From an uncultured bacterium (GTDB taxonomy: Bacteria; Patescibacteriota; Minisyncoccia; Moranbacterales; UBA2206): a stretch of 34,342 nucleotides of DNA. The translations under genes were made by a program, and so were the position numbers. Where the stretch lies: assembly GCA_903831805.1 (NCBI GenBank), contig CAIKZD010000010.1:1-34342 (forward strand), in the 5' to 3' direction. Within the stretch, counting starts at the first letter, position 1, and each line of letters begins with the position of its first letter. The notes under the pieces were generated by a model that saw only the letters and a program-made list of their open reading frames with translations, was not told the origin of the DNA and did no database searches. Shown here in pieces: positions 15,592 to 22,835 of the stretch.

Positions 15592-17304
15592 ATTCGTAAC
15601 CTTCTCGAAAAAAACAGCCTCCGCCTACCCATTTCCAAATGGCTGAAAATAAACAAAATCTTAAACTTAAAAGAAAAGTTTCTTTTTTATTTCCTTTGGC
15701 TTGTCCTTTTCGGCTCAATCATTAGTTGCGGCGTACTTTTCTACTACTCCAGGACCAAGGCTATCCCTACTTACGGCGGAGAATACATCGAAGGCATTGT
15801 CGGCCAGCCGGCCCACATCAATCCTTTGCTTTCCAGTTCCAATGAAACGGATGCCGACATGGCCCGCTTGATATATTCGGGCCTTTTCAAATATGACTCC
15901 GAAGGGAAAATTTCCCCTGACCTGGCAACGAGCTATGATTTGTCGGATGACAAAACGACTTACACAGTGCATCTCCGCGAAAATGTCGCCTGGCATGACG
16001 GCGAAGCCTTCGACGCCAGTGATGTCGCCTTCACTATCAATCTCTTGTCTGATCCTTCCTTTAAATCGCCGCTGCGCAACAACTGGCAAGGGATCGCAAC
16101 TTCTGTCCTCGATAGTCACACCTTGCAATTCAAAATCGACACGCCTTATGCGGGCTTTTTGAGCAACTTGATTTTCGGTATTCTCCCTAAGCATCTTTGG
16201 AATGCCATCACCCCGGACAATTTCAGTCTGAACCCGCTGAATCTAAAACCAATCGGCACCGGCCCTTACAAATATGACAGCGTGCAAAAAGATTCCAACG
16301 GCAACGTCGTGGCCTACAAACTCGTCTCCAATCCGAACTATTTCACAGGCAAACCCTACATTTCCAAAATGACTTTCAATTTTTATGTTGACGAAGACAC
16401 GGCCCTCTCCGCGCTTAACCGGAAAGAAATTATGGGTATCGGCGGACTATCTTCGGAAAAAATAAACGATATAAAAGTGCAAAAAAGCACGGCCATCTAC
16501 AAGCTCGACTTGCCGCGCTACTTTGCCGTATTTTTCAATCAAACCAAAAGCGTGCCCGTGGCCAGCGATGAAGTGCGCCAAGCTTTGAGCCTGGCGACCA
16601 ATCGTCAAGAGATCATTGATAAGGTGCTGGACGGCAATGGGCACAGTGTCTATTCCCCTTTTCTTCCTGGCATGATCGGCTATTCTCCCGACACGGCCCA
16701 AGCCGAATTCAATGTCGACAAAGCCAATCAACTCCTGGACGAAAAAGGCTGGAACAAAAATGGAGATGGTATCCGCGAAAAGAACGGGACGGCGCTTAAA
16801 ATACATTTGATCACCACTGACTGGGGAGAATTGACCCAGACGGCGGATATCTTAAAAAGCCAATGGGGAAAAATCGGCGTGCAAGTGAACATCGACTCGT
16901 TATCTATTTCGGACGTGCAAGAAAATTATATCCGACCCAGAGAATATGAAGCGTTGCTTTTCGGGCAAGTGGTAGGCGCCGATCCGGACCCCTATTCCTT
17001 CTGGCATTCCAGCGAGAAAAAAGATCCCGGCCTCAATCTTTCCCTTTTCGGGGATAGCATTTCTGACAAACTAATCGAGGATGGCCGCATGCAATTTGAC
17101 AGCGGGAAAAGAGCGCAGGATTACATCGACCTGCAAAAAATCATCGCCACAGAAATCCCAGCCATCTTCCTTTATAGTCCCAATTACGCTTATCCGGTCA
17201 GCAAGAATGTCCAGGGCATCGAGCTGAAAAATCTCATTTCTCCGTCCGGGCGCTTCAGTGACGCCAACACTTGGTTCATTAAGACCAAGCGGGTGCGCAA
17301 ATAG
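15592..17304 (+). CDS. Membrane-anchored ABC-type oligopeptide-binding protein (SBP_bac_5), non-canonical start
   Basis: The domain typical of family 5 solute-binding proteins (OppA/DppA-like) runs from GGEYIEGIVGQPAHINPLL to the C-terminus, with LIYSGLFKYD, SYDLSDDKTTYTVHLRENVAWHDGEAFDASDV and WFIKTKRV. Upstream in the same frame is an uncleaved-looking membrane anchor (FLFYFLWLVLFGSIISCGVLFYY) preceded by a basic region (RLPISKWLKINKILNLKEK). The first usable TTG (15826) would remove the anchor and part of the domain. The frame is open from the stop at 15571 and contains no ATG, GTG or TTG before it. ATT at 15592 is my best start, giving 570 aa. No permease or ATPase genes are nearby. Confidence 0.8.
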   Translation: MRNLLEKNSLRLPISKWLKINKILNLKEKFLFYFLWLVLFGSIISCGVLFYYSRTKAIPTYGGEYIEGIVGQPAHINPLLSSSNETDADMARLIYSGLFKYDSEGKISPDLATSYDLSDDKTTYTVHLRENVAWHDGEAFDASDVAFTINLLSDPSFKSPLRNNWQGIATSVLDSHTLQFKIDTPYAGFLSNLIFGILPKHLWNAITPDNFSLNPLNLKPIGTGPYKYDSVQKDSNGNVVAYKLVSNPNYFTGKPYISKMTFNFYVDEDTALSALNRKEIMGIGGLSSEKINDIKVQKSTAIYKLDLPRYFAVFFNQTKSVPVASDEVRQALSLATNRQEIIDKVLDGNGHSVYSPFLPGMIGYSPDTAQAEFNVDKANQLLDEKGWNKNGDGIREKNGTALKIHLITTDWGELTQTADILKSQWGKIGVQVNIDSLSISDVQENYIRPREYEALLFGQVVGADPDPYSFWHSSEKKDPGLNLSLFGDSISDKLIEDGRMQFDSGKRAQDYIDLQKIIATEIPAIFLYSPNYAYPVSKNVQGIELKNLISPSGRFSDANTWFIKTKRVRK

Positions 17305-17310
17305 TGGCGG

Positions 17311-17423
17311 CCTTTACTAATTACTAATTTTGTACGAATATACTAATATAACCTAATTTATTTTTCCACTAAACAGTTTTTAGTGGAATTAGTATATTAG
17401 TATCTAATTCGTAATTAGTAAAG
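17311..17423. repeat. Long AT-rich inverted repeat upstream of the GPI gene
   Basis: The left end is tttactaattactaatttt and the right end is its approximate complement ending gtaattagtaaag. An inner hairpin is ccactaaa/tttagtgg. The right end lies 7 nt before the GPI start codon. The same terminal sequence is found before ychF and infC. Confidence 0.75.
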
Positions 17424-17430
17424 AAAATCT

Positions 17431-18039
17431 ATGAACATTGACTTCACCAACGTGCCCAAGCATTACGCCGCGCGTACGCACGAAAAAATGCAGGAGGTGC
17501 TAATGGACCCGACGGGCGCAGGACCGGCCATCCACTACTACATGATCCGCGGCGGCAAAGAGCAGAAGAATATCACCGTCTGGGAACCGGGCACGATTTC
17601 TGGCGAATATATCAAAACTTATGGCCATTATCACGTCGGTCAACTGGATGAACATTATGAAATTCTTTTCGGAGAAGGCGTAGCGCTCTTGCAAAAACTG
17701 TCTCTCGATGAAAAAGGAGAAATGATCGCCGATGAAGTTTCAGAATTCAAGGCTATTGTTACAAAAATTGGCGACAAGATATACATGGGGCCAGGTTATG
17801 GCCATCTTCTGGTCAACACCGGCGCGACTTATTTCGCTACGGCTGATGACAGCCCGGTCGATTTCGAAGACCGCGATCCGGCCAGTTTCCCCGGCCACGC
17901 CGACTACGCCCCGGTCAAAGCGATGCAAGGTTTTGCTTACTATGTTGTAGAACATAACGGAAAGCCCGCGCTCAAAAAAAATCCGCGCTACTCAGCTATC
18001 TTAAAAGAAGATTTAGGCGGCTTGCCCGTCATTGAGTAG
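17431..18039 (+). CDS. Cupin-type (archaeal-type) glucose-6-phosphate isomerase
   Basis: This 202-aa enzyme belongs to the cupin GPI family, which interconverts glucose-6-phosphate and fructose-6-phosphate with a bound divalent metal. The cupin motif is TYGHYHVGQLDEHYEILFGEG, giving His66, His68 and Glu74 or Glu77. The second motif is GPGYGHLLVNTG with His125. The N-terminal AIHYYMIRGG and WEPGTISGEYIKTYGHYH segments are typical of the family known first from Pyrococcus. It is unrelated to the usual bacterial Pgi, which fits a candidate-phylum host. It is a single-gene unit whose immediate upstream region is a long inverted repeat. No Shine-Dalgarno is clear. Confidence 0.87.
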   Translation: MNIDFTNVPKHYAARTHEKMQEVLMDPTGAGPAIHYYMIRGGKEQKNITVWEPGTISGEYIKTYGHYHVGQLDEHYEILFGEGVALLQKLSLDEKGEMIADEVSEFKAIVTKIGDKIYMGPGYGHLLVNTGATYFATADDSPVDFEDRDPASFPGHADYAPVKAMQGFAYYVVEHNGKPALKKNPRYSAILKEDLGGLPVIE

Positions 18040-18058
18040 CAACAGGACTTACGCGGCC

Positions 18059-18087
18059 TTGACAAAATTCCTTTTCTGCCCTATACT
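18059..18087 (+). promoter_or_regulatory. Strong consensus promoter upstream of RNase J, long leader
   Basis: TTGACA (18059-18064) and TATACT (18082-18087) with a 17-nt spacer. It points to a leader of about 335 nt before the RNase J ATG, or to a separate RNA. Confidence 0.65.
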
Positions 18088-18094
18088 TATATAC

Positions 18095-18430
18095 TATAAT
18101 AGACTTAGGTCAAATTCTTCTCGCGAAATTCTCCTTTTTCACTTTATTGCAACCCTTGTCTTGACAGGTGTATTTTGGATAATAGGTCCAAACATTCAGG
18201 AGTTCGATTCTTCTACAGGACGCATTTTTTATTTATCTAAACTTTAACCTTAGAGAATTTTCTCTGTAAAGTTTAGCGTGCTTGAAACAATTTATCTTTC
18301 AACTGCCCCCTCTTTATTTGAAAGTTAAAAAAAGTCCTTCGAGTATCTTTATAAAATAAAATACATTTAATCAATCATTTAGAAAAGCGCTCGCGCTAAG
18401 CGAGCTTTCTATCGAATAAATCATAATATT
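18095..18430 (+). other. Structured leader or non-coding RNA upstream of RNase J
   Basis: No convincing gene. It contains a tRNA-like hairpin pair (18174-18214), a 10-bp hairpin ctaaacttta/taaagtttag (18237-18276) and a gctcgc-gctaa-gcgagc hairpin (18383-18408). A 16-bp perfect palindrome (18420-18435) overlaps the RNase J start codon. RNase J leaders are known in some bacteria to be autoregulatory, so this may be an RNase J-responsive 5' UTR. A separate small RNA is the alternative. Confidence 0.4.
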
Positions 18431-20218
18431 ATGATCAAAAAACAACACGAAAACGCGCAGGGCAACCGCGCGCGTTCGGGACAGCGCAATGCGCCCCGAA
18501 AAAAAAGACCGCCGGAATTTAACAATACCCCGGTTCCAAAAGTCGAAAAAAATCGTCTCCGCATCATTCCGCTCGGCGGTAATGAAGAAGTGGGCCGCAA
18601 TATGACCATCTTCGAATATGGCGAGGACATCGTCATTTTGGATATGGGTATGATGTTTCCGGAAGAGGATATGCCGGGCATCGACTATATCATTCCTAAC
18701 ATCAGCTATTTGAAGGGCAAGGAAAAGAATGTGCGCGGCGTCATCTTGAGCCATGGCCATCTGGACCATATCGGGGCCGCCCCGATCCTTTTGGAAAAAC
18801 TGGGCTATCCCCCGATCATCGGCCGCAATTTCACTTTGGCTTCGGTCCAGCGAAAAATGGAGGACTATCAAAAAGGTTCTGCCTCACGCTTGAATATGAT
18901 GCGGGTCAATTCCATTTCTGACAAGATTAGATTGGGCAATTTTAACATCAGTTTCTTCGATGTGGAGCATTCCATTATGGACGCCGTCGGTGTCATCCTG
19001 TCCACGCCGCAAGGCACAGTCATCCATCCGGGCGACTGGACGATGGAAAAGGATGAACATGGTAAAAGTCTCGTGACCTACAATCATCTTTCCCAATTGC
19101 CTAGTCCGCGCATCTTGATGTTGGAAAGCTTGGGTGCAATCGTGACCAATCCCAGCCACACGACTGAGAAGGAAATGTATCGCAATCTGGAAAGGCTGAT
19201 AAGTGAAGCTACCGGAAAAATAATTATCGGCACTTTTTCTTCCCAAATCAAACGGATCGGCCACATTCTGGAATATGCCGAGAAGATTGGCAAAAAAGTG
19301 GCGTTAGATGGATATAGCATGAAAATGAACGTCGAAATTGCCAAAGAGTTAGGCTATATCAAGATGCACAAAGACACACTTATTACAGTGAACGATCTAC
19401 ATAAATATCCGGATAACCGCGTAGTAATAGTATGCACCGGCGCACAGGGCGAAGGCAACGCAGTGCTGTCTCGCATCATCACCGATAATCATCGCTTCAT
19501 CAAAGTCAAAAAAAGTGACACGATCATTTTTTCCTCTTCGATCATTCCAGGCAACGAGAGAACGATCCAACGCCTGAAAGATAATCTTTATCGCAAGTGC
19601 GATAATGTTATCCATGGCGATCTGATGGAAGTGCACACCAGCGGACATTGCAGCGCCGTGGACATCCAAGAAATTTTGCGCCAGATCCGACCGGACTTTT
19701 TCCTGCCGGTCTATGCTAATCACTATATGTTGAAAGAAGCGGAAAAACTAGCCACTTCAATTGGCTTCCCTAAGGACCGCGTCTTCGTGTTGGACAATGG
19801 CTCAGTCATTGAATTTGAAAACAAAAAAGCCACCGTACGCGTGGAAAAAGCTGACACCAGCTATGTCATGGTGGACGGCCTCGGCATCGGCGACGTCGGC
19901 CAAGTGGTGCTCCGCGACCGCCAGGTACTGAGTGAAGATGGTATGTTTGTCATCACGGTGCTACTCGATAACCGCACTAAAGAACCGGTCGGCAACATCC
20001 AGATCACCAGCCGTGGTTTCATCTATGTCAAAGATAATTTCGACCTGGTCAATGAAACCAAGCGCAAAATTTTGAAAGTCATCAAAGACACCACTTCCAA
20101 AAACACTTCCGTCGAAAGAAAATTCATCGAAGACAACATCCGCGAAGTGGTCGGCCAATATCTCTTCACCAAAACCCAACGCCGTCCAATGATACTGCCG
20201 GTCATCATCGAAGTGTGA
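18431..20218 (+). CDS. rnj: Ribonuclease J
   Basis: A 595-aa metallo-beta-lactamase/beta-CASP nuclease for mRNA decay and rRNA maturation, with 5'-exo and endonuclease activities in the family. After a basic 40-residue tail (GNRARSGQRNAPRKKRPP) comes IIPLGGNEEVGRNM, the metal-binding SHGHLDHIG (His108, His110, Asp112, His113), VIHPGDWT, then the beta-CASP segment (GTFSSQIKRI, VCTGAQGE, FSSSIIPGNE) and HTSGHCSAVDIQE. The C-terminal domain completes the protein at normal length. The start codon lies inside a 16-bp palindrome with no Shine-Dalgarno. A terminator follows. Confidence 0.95.
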   Translation: MIKKQHENAQGNRARSGQRNAPRKKRPPEFNNTPVPKVEKNRLRIIPLGGNEEVGRNMTIFEYGEDIVILDMGMMFPEEDMPGIDYIIPNISYLKGKEKNVRGVILSHGHLDHIGAAPILLEKLGYPPIIGRNFTLASVQRKMEDYQKGSASRLNMMRVNSISDKIRLGNFNISFFDVEHSIMDAVGVILSTPQGTVIHPGDWTMEKDEHGKSLVTYNHLSQLPSPRILMLESLGAIVTNPSHTTEKEMYRNLERLISEATGKIIIGTFSSQIKRIGHILEYAEKIGKKVALDGYSMKMNVEIAKELGYIKMHKDTLITVNDLHKYPDNRVVIVCTGAQGEGNAVLSRIITDNHRFIKVKKSDTIIFSSSIIPGNERTIQRLKDNLYRKCDNVIHGDLMEVHTSGHCSAVDIQEILRQIRPDFFLPVYANHYMLKEAEKLATSIGFPKDRVFVLDNGSVIEFENKKATVRVEKADTSYVMVDGLGIGDVGQVVLRDRQVLSEDGMFVITVLLDNRTKEPVGNIQITSRGFIYVKDNFDLVNETKRKILKVIKDTTSKNTSVERKFIEDNIREVVGQYLFTKTQRRPMILPVIIEV

Positions 20219-20228
20219 TCCTTAGTTT

Positions 20229-20253
20229 TGTAGAGACGCGATTTATCGCGTCT
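20229..20253. repeat. tgtagagacg hairpin repeat after RNase J
   Basis: The hairpin agacgcgat-tt-atcgcgtct (20234-20253) preceded by tgtag is the same family as the palindromes in uvrA (6806) and the AAG gene (27205), but its right end is incomplete. Confidence 0.7.
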
Positions 20254-20261
20254 GATAAGCC

Positions 20262-20293
20262 AAAAAAGCCCTCGTTTAGACGGGGGCTTTTTT
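20262..20293. terminator. Intrinsic terminator of RNase J
   Basis: Stem aaaaaagccc-tcg/cg-ggggctttttt followed by T's on both strands. Confidence 0.85.
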
Positions 20294-20318
20294 GTACCAG
20301 CTATTGCTCCAAATTTAT

Positions 20319-20347
20319 TTGACTTTTTTCCTAAAATGTGCTAGAGT
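20319..20347 (+). promoter_or_regulatory. Promoter of the two-gene membrane operon
   Basis: TTGACT (20319-20324) and TAGAGT (20342-20347) with a 17-nt spacer. The leader of about 95 nt can pair gttatc/gataac and contains gtgtcgagc/gctcg. Confidence 0.6.
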
Positions 20348-20449
20348 TATAGGTTATCAGGCAAAAGGCAAGTGTCGAGCAGATAACACGCTCGTCCTTT
20401 AAAAATCGAATAAACAAGACGACACGCCGGAAGGCAAAAGGAGAACACT

Positions 20450-21136
20450 ATGGCAGATGACAAAAATATTAAGGGCAAACTGGAGACTGGCGCAAAAAGA
20501 ATAGTTGGAGAGCTGTTAGAGGCTGTCGCAACCGGAGCCGCCGCTGCAGGGTTTATGGGATTGGTTAAAAAATTGACTGGGGAAGTCGTTAACGATCCCG
20601 CAATCAGAAAAGCCGTGATAGATAAAGTTAGCGGGTTTGTAAAAGGTGGCCGGACATATGACGATGAGCTTGCACTTGATGCATCATTAAGTCTTATTCC
20701 AGAAAATGTTGCTGATGATGAAGAGAAGCAATTATTTGAGCAAGTTCATCAAAGCATGCTCCATCCGGATTACACTGGAGCAACAGTAGACGAGAAGAAT
20801 GAACTCGAAAGAAGGCGTGATTTAGCTAAGGGCTTAATTTTTAAAATAGCCCACGACAAAACCGCCTACGAGGAAGGACCCAAGCGATTCGCTCTTGTCA
20901 CTCCAATGTGGAAACAATTCTTTTCTGGTATAAAAGACCTACCGGACAAGCCTTCCAAGATTAAATTCATTGAAAAACGCGTTATGCGTTATGGAGAAAA
21001 TCATCAGGAAGGTACAACTCTCAAAGAAGTACTACCTCCTGCAAAAAGCTTCGTAGCTAAAACATTTGGCGCAGAAGCCCAGAAGGCAGCCAACGATAAA
21101 ATTCAAAAAGCTCTTGAAGAAAGAGGGAGGAAGTAA
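20450..21136 (+). CDS. Unknown soluble helical protein (228 aa), first gene of a membrane operon
   Basis: Not recognised. Predicted mostly helical and charged, with a Gly/Ala-rich weakly hydrophobic stretch at about residues 21-42 (LLEAVATGAAAAGFMGLVKK) that could be amphipathic or membrane-associated. The rest is rich in Lys and Glu (NELERRRDLAKGLIFKIAHDK, KIKFIEKRVMRYGE). No cysteine is present. A consensus Shine-Dalgarno (aaaggag) is 7 nt upstream. The next gene starts 2 nt after the stop, with its own GGGAGGAAG ribosome site inside this gene's end, so the two are cotranscribed and probably translationally coupled. It may be the cytoplasmic partner of the membrane protein. Confidence 0.7.
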   Translation: MADDKNIKGKLETGAKRIVGELLEAVATGAAAAGFMGLVKKLTGEVVNDPAIRKAVIDKVSGFVKGGRTYDDELALDASLSLIPENVADDEEKQLFEQVHQSMLHPDYTGATVDEKNELERRRDLAKGLIFKIAHDKTAYEEGPKRFALVTPMWKQFFSGIKDLPDKPSKIKFIEKRVMRYGENHQEGTTLKEVLPPAKSFVAKTFGAEAQKAANDKIQKALEERGRK

Positions 21137-21138
21137 CT

Positions 21139-22257
21139 ATGCTATTAGTATTATCAATTTCAATTATTGTTCTGGTCATACTACTATGCATCCCCCCCAC
21201 AAGGGCGCTCATAGTAGTATTCTTCATCAAGCATTTCCCTTCTCCTATCAAAATAATTTTGGCAGTAGCTGTAGTGGTAGCTGTAGTATTTACGGTACTA
21301 GTTCTATTGGGAGCAACCCTATTTTGGTGGTTTTGGTCTATTTATGGGTCGGTATTATTTGTAATAGCTATGCTGGCCATATTTTCGAGATGGTCACCTT
21401 TGGCGAAATTGTGGCTATGGCGGATTGTGGTCATTGGTCTTCTTCTGTCACTTTTGCCACTTTTGTCACCTCATTACCAGTCAGCTAGCAATTGGCTGCA
21501 CGAAAAATTACCGGCATTGACTGAATGGCAATCGACCAATCAGGAAACAGTCAACACAACGATTCAGGAAAGCTCCCTGTGGATGAGAGGAATCATCGCT
21601 GATTCGGAAGTCACCAAGGGAAGCTTTGGAAGCATCTCCGGAAGTGGAGTCGTCGGATATGATGAGCTGGGAGGAGAAATCCCGGGGCTTATCTTATCAA
21701 ACGGCCAACCCATAAAGGCAACTGGCAAAACCATTGCCCAAAACAAAAAAACTGGAGACGAAGGCATGATCCAGATTATGCTCCCTAATAAGCACGGGGA
21801 CTTCGTGGGAGGACGAATCCTCTGGGTCACGCTTCGAAACGCCACCTGGAAAAAACAGGTTGCAAAAGAAGAAGAAAAAGTTAGCGTTACGCCACCGACT
21901 TTTGTCGTAACGCTGCCTGCCTCCGTGCCGCCTCCACCTGAAACGAAGCCTGCTCCAGCAGCGCTCGTTTCGCCACCTAAACCTAAGGAGATACCGCCGC
22001 CTGTTTCAACTGAAAAAAAGGTGGCAGCTCCCCAACCTCCCCAACCCATCTCCGGTCGAGTATATGAAAGACGACCGGTGGAAGTTTTCGTTCCGGACCC
22101 ATTAGTGGTCCAACGAGAAACTTTCCGCCCGCGATGGGATGGATACTACTCCCAGATTCGTAAAGAAAGACGATACCTGGAAGAGAACAGATGGCGAGAG
22201 CGTCAAAGACGCTCTCGCCATGAACCGCCGCCGTCTCACTATTATGAAAGGTGGTGA
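21139..22257 (+). CDS. Unknown multi-pass membrane protein with Pro-rich C-terminal tail (372 aa)
   Basis: Not recognised. The first 110 residues hold about four membrane segments (LLVLSISIIVLVILLCI, IIL-AVAVVVAVVFTVLVLL, SVLFVIAMLAIF, VVIGLLLSLLPLL). A globular domain of about 130 residues follows (SSLWMRGIIADSEVTKGSFGSISGSG to VTLRNATWKKQV), then a Pro-rich stretch (about 250-300). The end is Arg/Tyr/Trp-rich (RRYLEENRWRERQRRSRHEPP ... YYERW). The segment WRERQRRSRH is encoded by a perfect 14-bp inverted repeat (22191-22221). The gene is coupled to the upstream helical protein and ends in a strong terminator. A stress- or surface-related role would be speculation. Confidence 0.72.
   Translation: MLLVLSISIIVLVILLCIPPTRALIVVFFIKHFPSPIKIILAVAVVVAVVFTVLVLLGATLFWWFWSIYGSVLFVIAMLAIFSRWSPLAKLWLWRIVVIGLLLSLLPLLSPHYQSASNWLHEKLPALTEWQSTNQETVNTTIQESSLWMRGIIADSEVTKGSFGSISGSGVVGYDELGGEIPGLILSNGQPIKATGKTIAQNKKTGDEGMIQIMLPNKHGDFVGGRILWVTLRNATWKKQVAKEEEKVSVTPPTFVVTLPASVPPPPETKPAPAALVSPPKPKEIPPPVSTEKKVAAPQPPQPISGRVYERRPVEVFVPDPLVVQRETFRPRWDGYYSQIRKERRYLEENRWRERQRRSRHEPPPSHYYERW
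22191..22221. repeat. 14-bp perfect inverted repeat in the 3' coding end of the membrane protein
   Basis: Arms atggcgagagcgtc and gacgctctcgccat with a 3-nt loop. It has no T run, so it is not a terminator by itself. It is in frame within the coding sequence. Confidence 0.8.
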
Positions 22258-22266
22258 GGCCAAAGA

Positions 22267-22306
22267 AGCTCTCTTGATGCGCTGCATCAAGAGAGCTCTT
22301 TTTTTT
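22267..22306 (+). terminator. Strong intrinsic terminator of the membrane operon
   Basis: Perfect 14-bp stem agctctcttgatgc/gcatcaagagagct with loop gct, then c and T8. Confidence 0.92.
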
Positions 22307-22362
22307 AAATTTATACCCGACCAAACAAAAACTCCACGCCTCATTCGCGCAGAAAACCCTAT

Positions 22363-22390
22363 TTGACAAAATTTTTGAAAAATCTATACT
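22363..22390 (+). promoter_or_regulatory. Promoter of the attenuated Cys-rich gene
   Basis: Perfect TTGACA (22363-22368), a 16-nt spacer and TATACT (22385-22390). The predicted transcription start coincides with the mini-ORF ATG at 22397. Confidence 0.75.
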
Positions 22391-22396
22391 GGAACC

Positions 22397-22462
22397 ATGA
22401 GACACATCCAAAACAATTGGAATTTGAATAGCAATAATCGCCTCAGGCGATCTTGTTTCTAG
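22397..22462 (+). CDS. Asn-rich 21-codon leader peptide, putative
   Basis: The mini-ORF starts at or next to the predicted transcription start and ends in TAG. Six of 21 codons are Asn (codons 6, 7, 9, 11, 13, 14: AAC AAT . AAT . AAT . AAT AAT), with one Trp between them. The last Asn codons directly precede the first of four complementary 7-mers. Its position and codon run match the logic of ribosome-controlled attenuation leaders such as trpL. It is otherwise too short to show function. Confidence 0.5.
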   Translation: MRHIQNNWNLNSNNRLRRSCF

Positions 22463-22513
22463 TTCTAATTTTTTGGAAAAAGAAACCGATCGCCTATCAC
22501 AAGGCGATTTTTT
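22437..22513 (+). promoter_or_regulatory. Attenuator with alternative hairpins
   Basis: Segments atcgcct (22437-22443), aggcgat (22445-22451), atcgcct (22489-22495) and aggcgat (22502-22508) can pair 1:2 plus 3:4, or 2:3. The 3:4 hairpin is followed by T6 and is a good intrinsic terminator. The 2:3 pairing would be the antiterminator. It lies between the leader mini-ORF and the 63-aa gene. Confidence 0.65.
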
Positions 22514-22536
22514 GTTCTTTCGCAAGGAGGTGCACT

Positions 22537-22728
22537 ATGGCGAGAAAAAAAGCGGATAGCATTTGCGCAGATTGTCTATTGGATAAAGAAAAATTTTGCC
22601 CGAAATGCCATTGCAGTGGAGGATGTGACAATCCACAAACAGAAGGCGTTGATGCGGAAAACCATTTTTCTACAAAAGAAACGGGCAAAAATCACCCGCA
22701 AGTTCAAATCGAACCTGCCATTAGATGA
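22537..22728 (+). CDS. Small Cys-rich probable zinc-binding protein (63 aa)
   Basis: Unrecognised. The N-terminal half holds CADCLLDKEKFCPKCHCSGGCDN, giving C-x2-C-x8-C-x2-C-x-C-x3-C, a likely zinc site. The rest is polar and probably disordered. An ATG-proximal consensus Shine-Dalgarno (aaggagg, 22524-22530) with 6-nt spacing decides this start. The frame could be opened further upstream, but that would run through the attenuator. The leader suggests expression is controlled by translation of an Asn-rich peptide. It ends with its own terminator. Confidence 0.7.
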   Translation: MARKKADSICADCLLDKEKFCPKCHCSGGCDNPQTEGVDAENHFSTKETGKNHPQVQIEPAIR

Positions 22729-22738
22729 TCATTCTACT

Positions 22739-22777
22739 CCGGGAGCTTCGCAACAGCGAGGCCCCGGGTCTTTTTTT
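22739..22777 (+). terminator. Intrinsic terminator of the 63-aa gene
   Basis: Stem ccggg-a-gcttcgc/gcgaggc-cccgg with loop aaca, followed by T7. Confidence 0.8.
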
Positions 22778-22783
22778 ATATAC

Positions 22784-22808
22784 AAAAAAGCGGGAATAAA
22801 TCCCGCTT
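22784..22808 (-). terminator. Intrinsic terminator of the 117-aa coiled-coil gene
   Basis: Stem aagcggga/tcccgctt with a short loop, followed by T6 on the minus strand. Confidence 0.8.
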
Positions 22809-22835
22809 CCAAGTTTCATATCAAAACACTAGCTA

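Noticed and set aside
15681-15690. T-TTT-TTA slippery heptamer before the peptide-binding protein anchor, as -1 programmed frameshift
   Set aside because: The frame change needed from the ATG at 15639 to the anchor frame is +1, not -1, so the heptamer does not explain it.
18032-18247. 71-aa hydrophobic frame downstream of the GPI gene
   Set aside because: It begins inside the GPI end, has no ribosome site, and overlaps a promoter and structured leader. I judged it non-coding.
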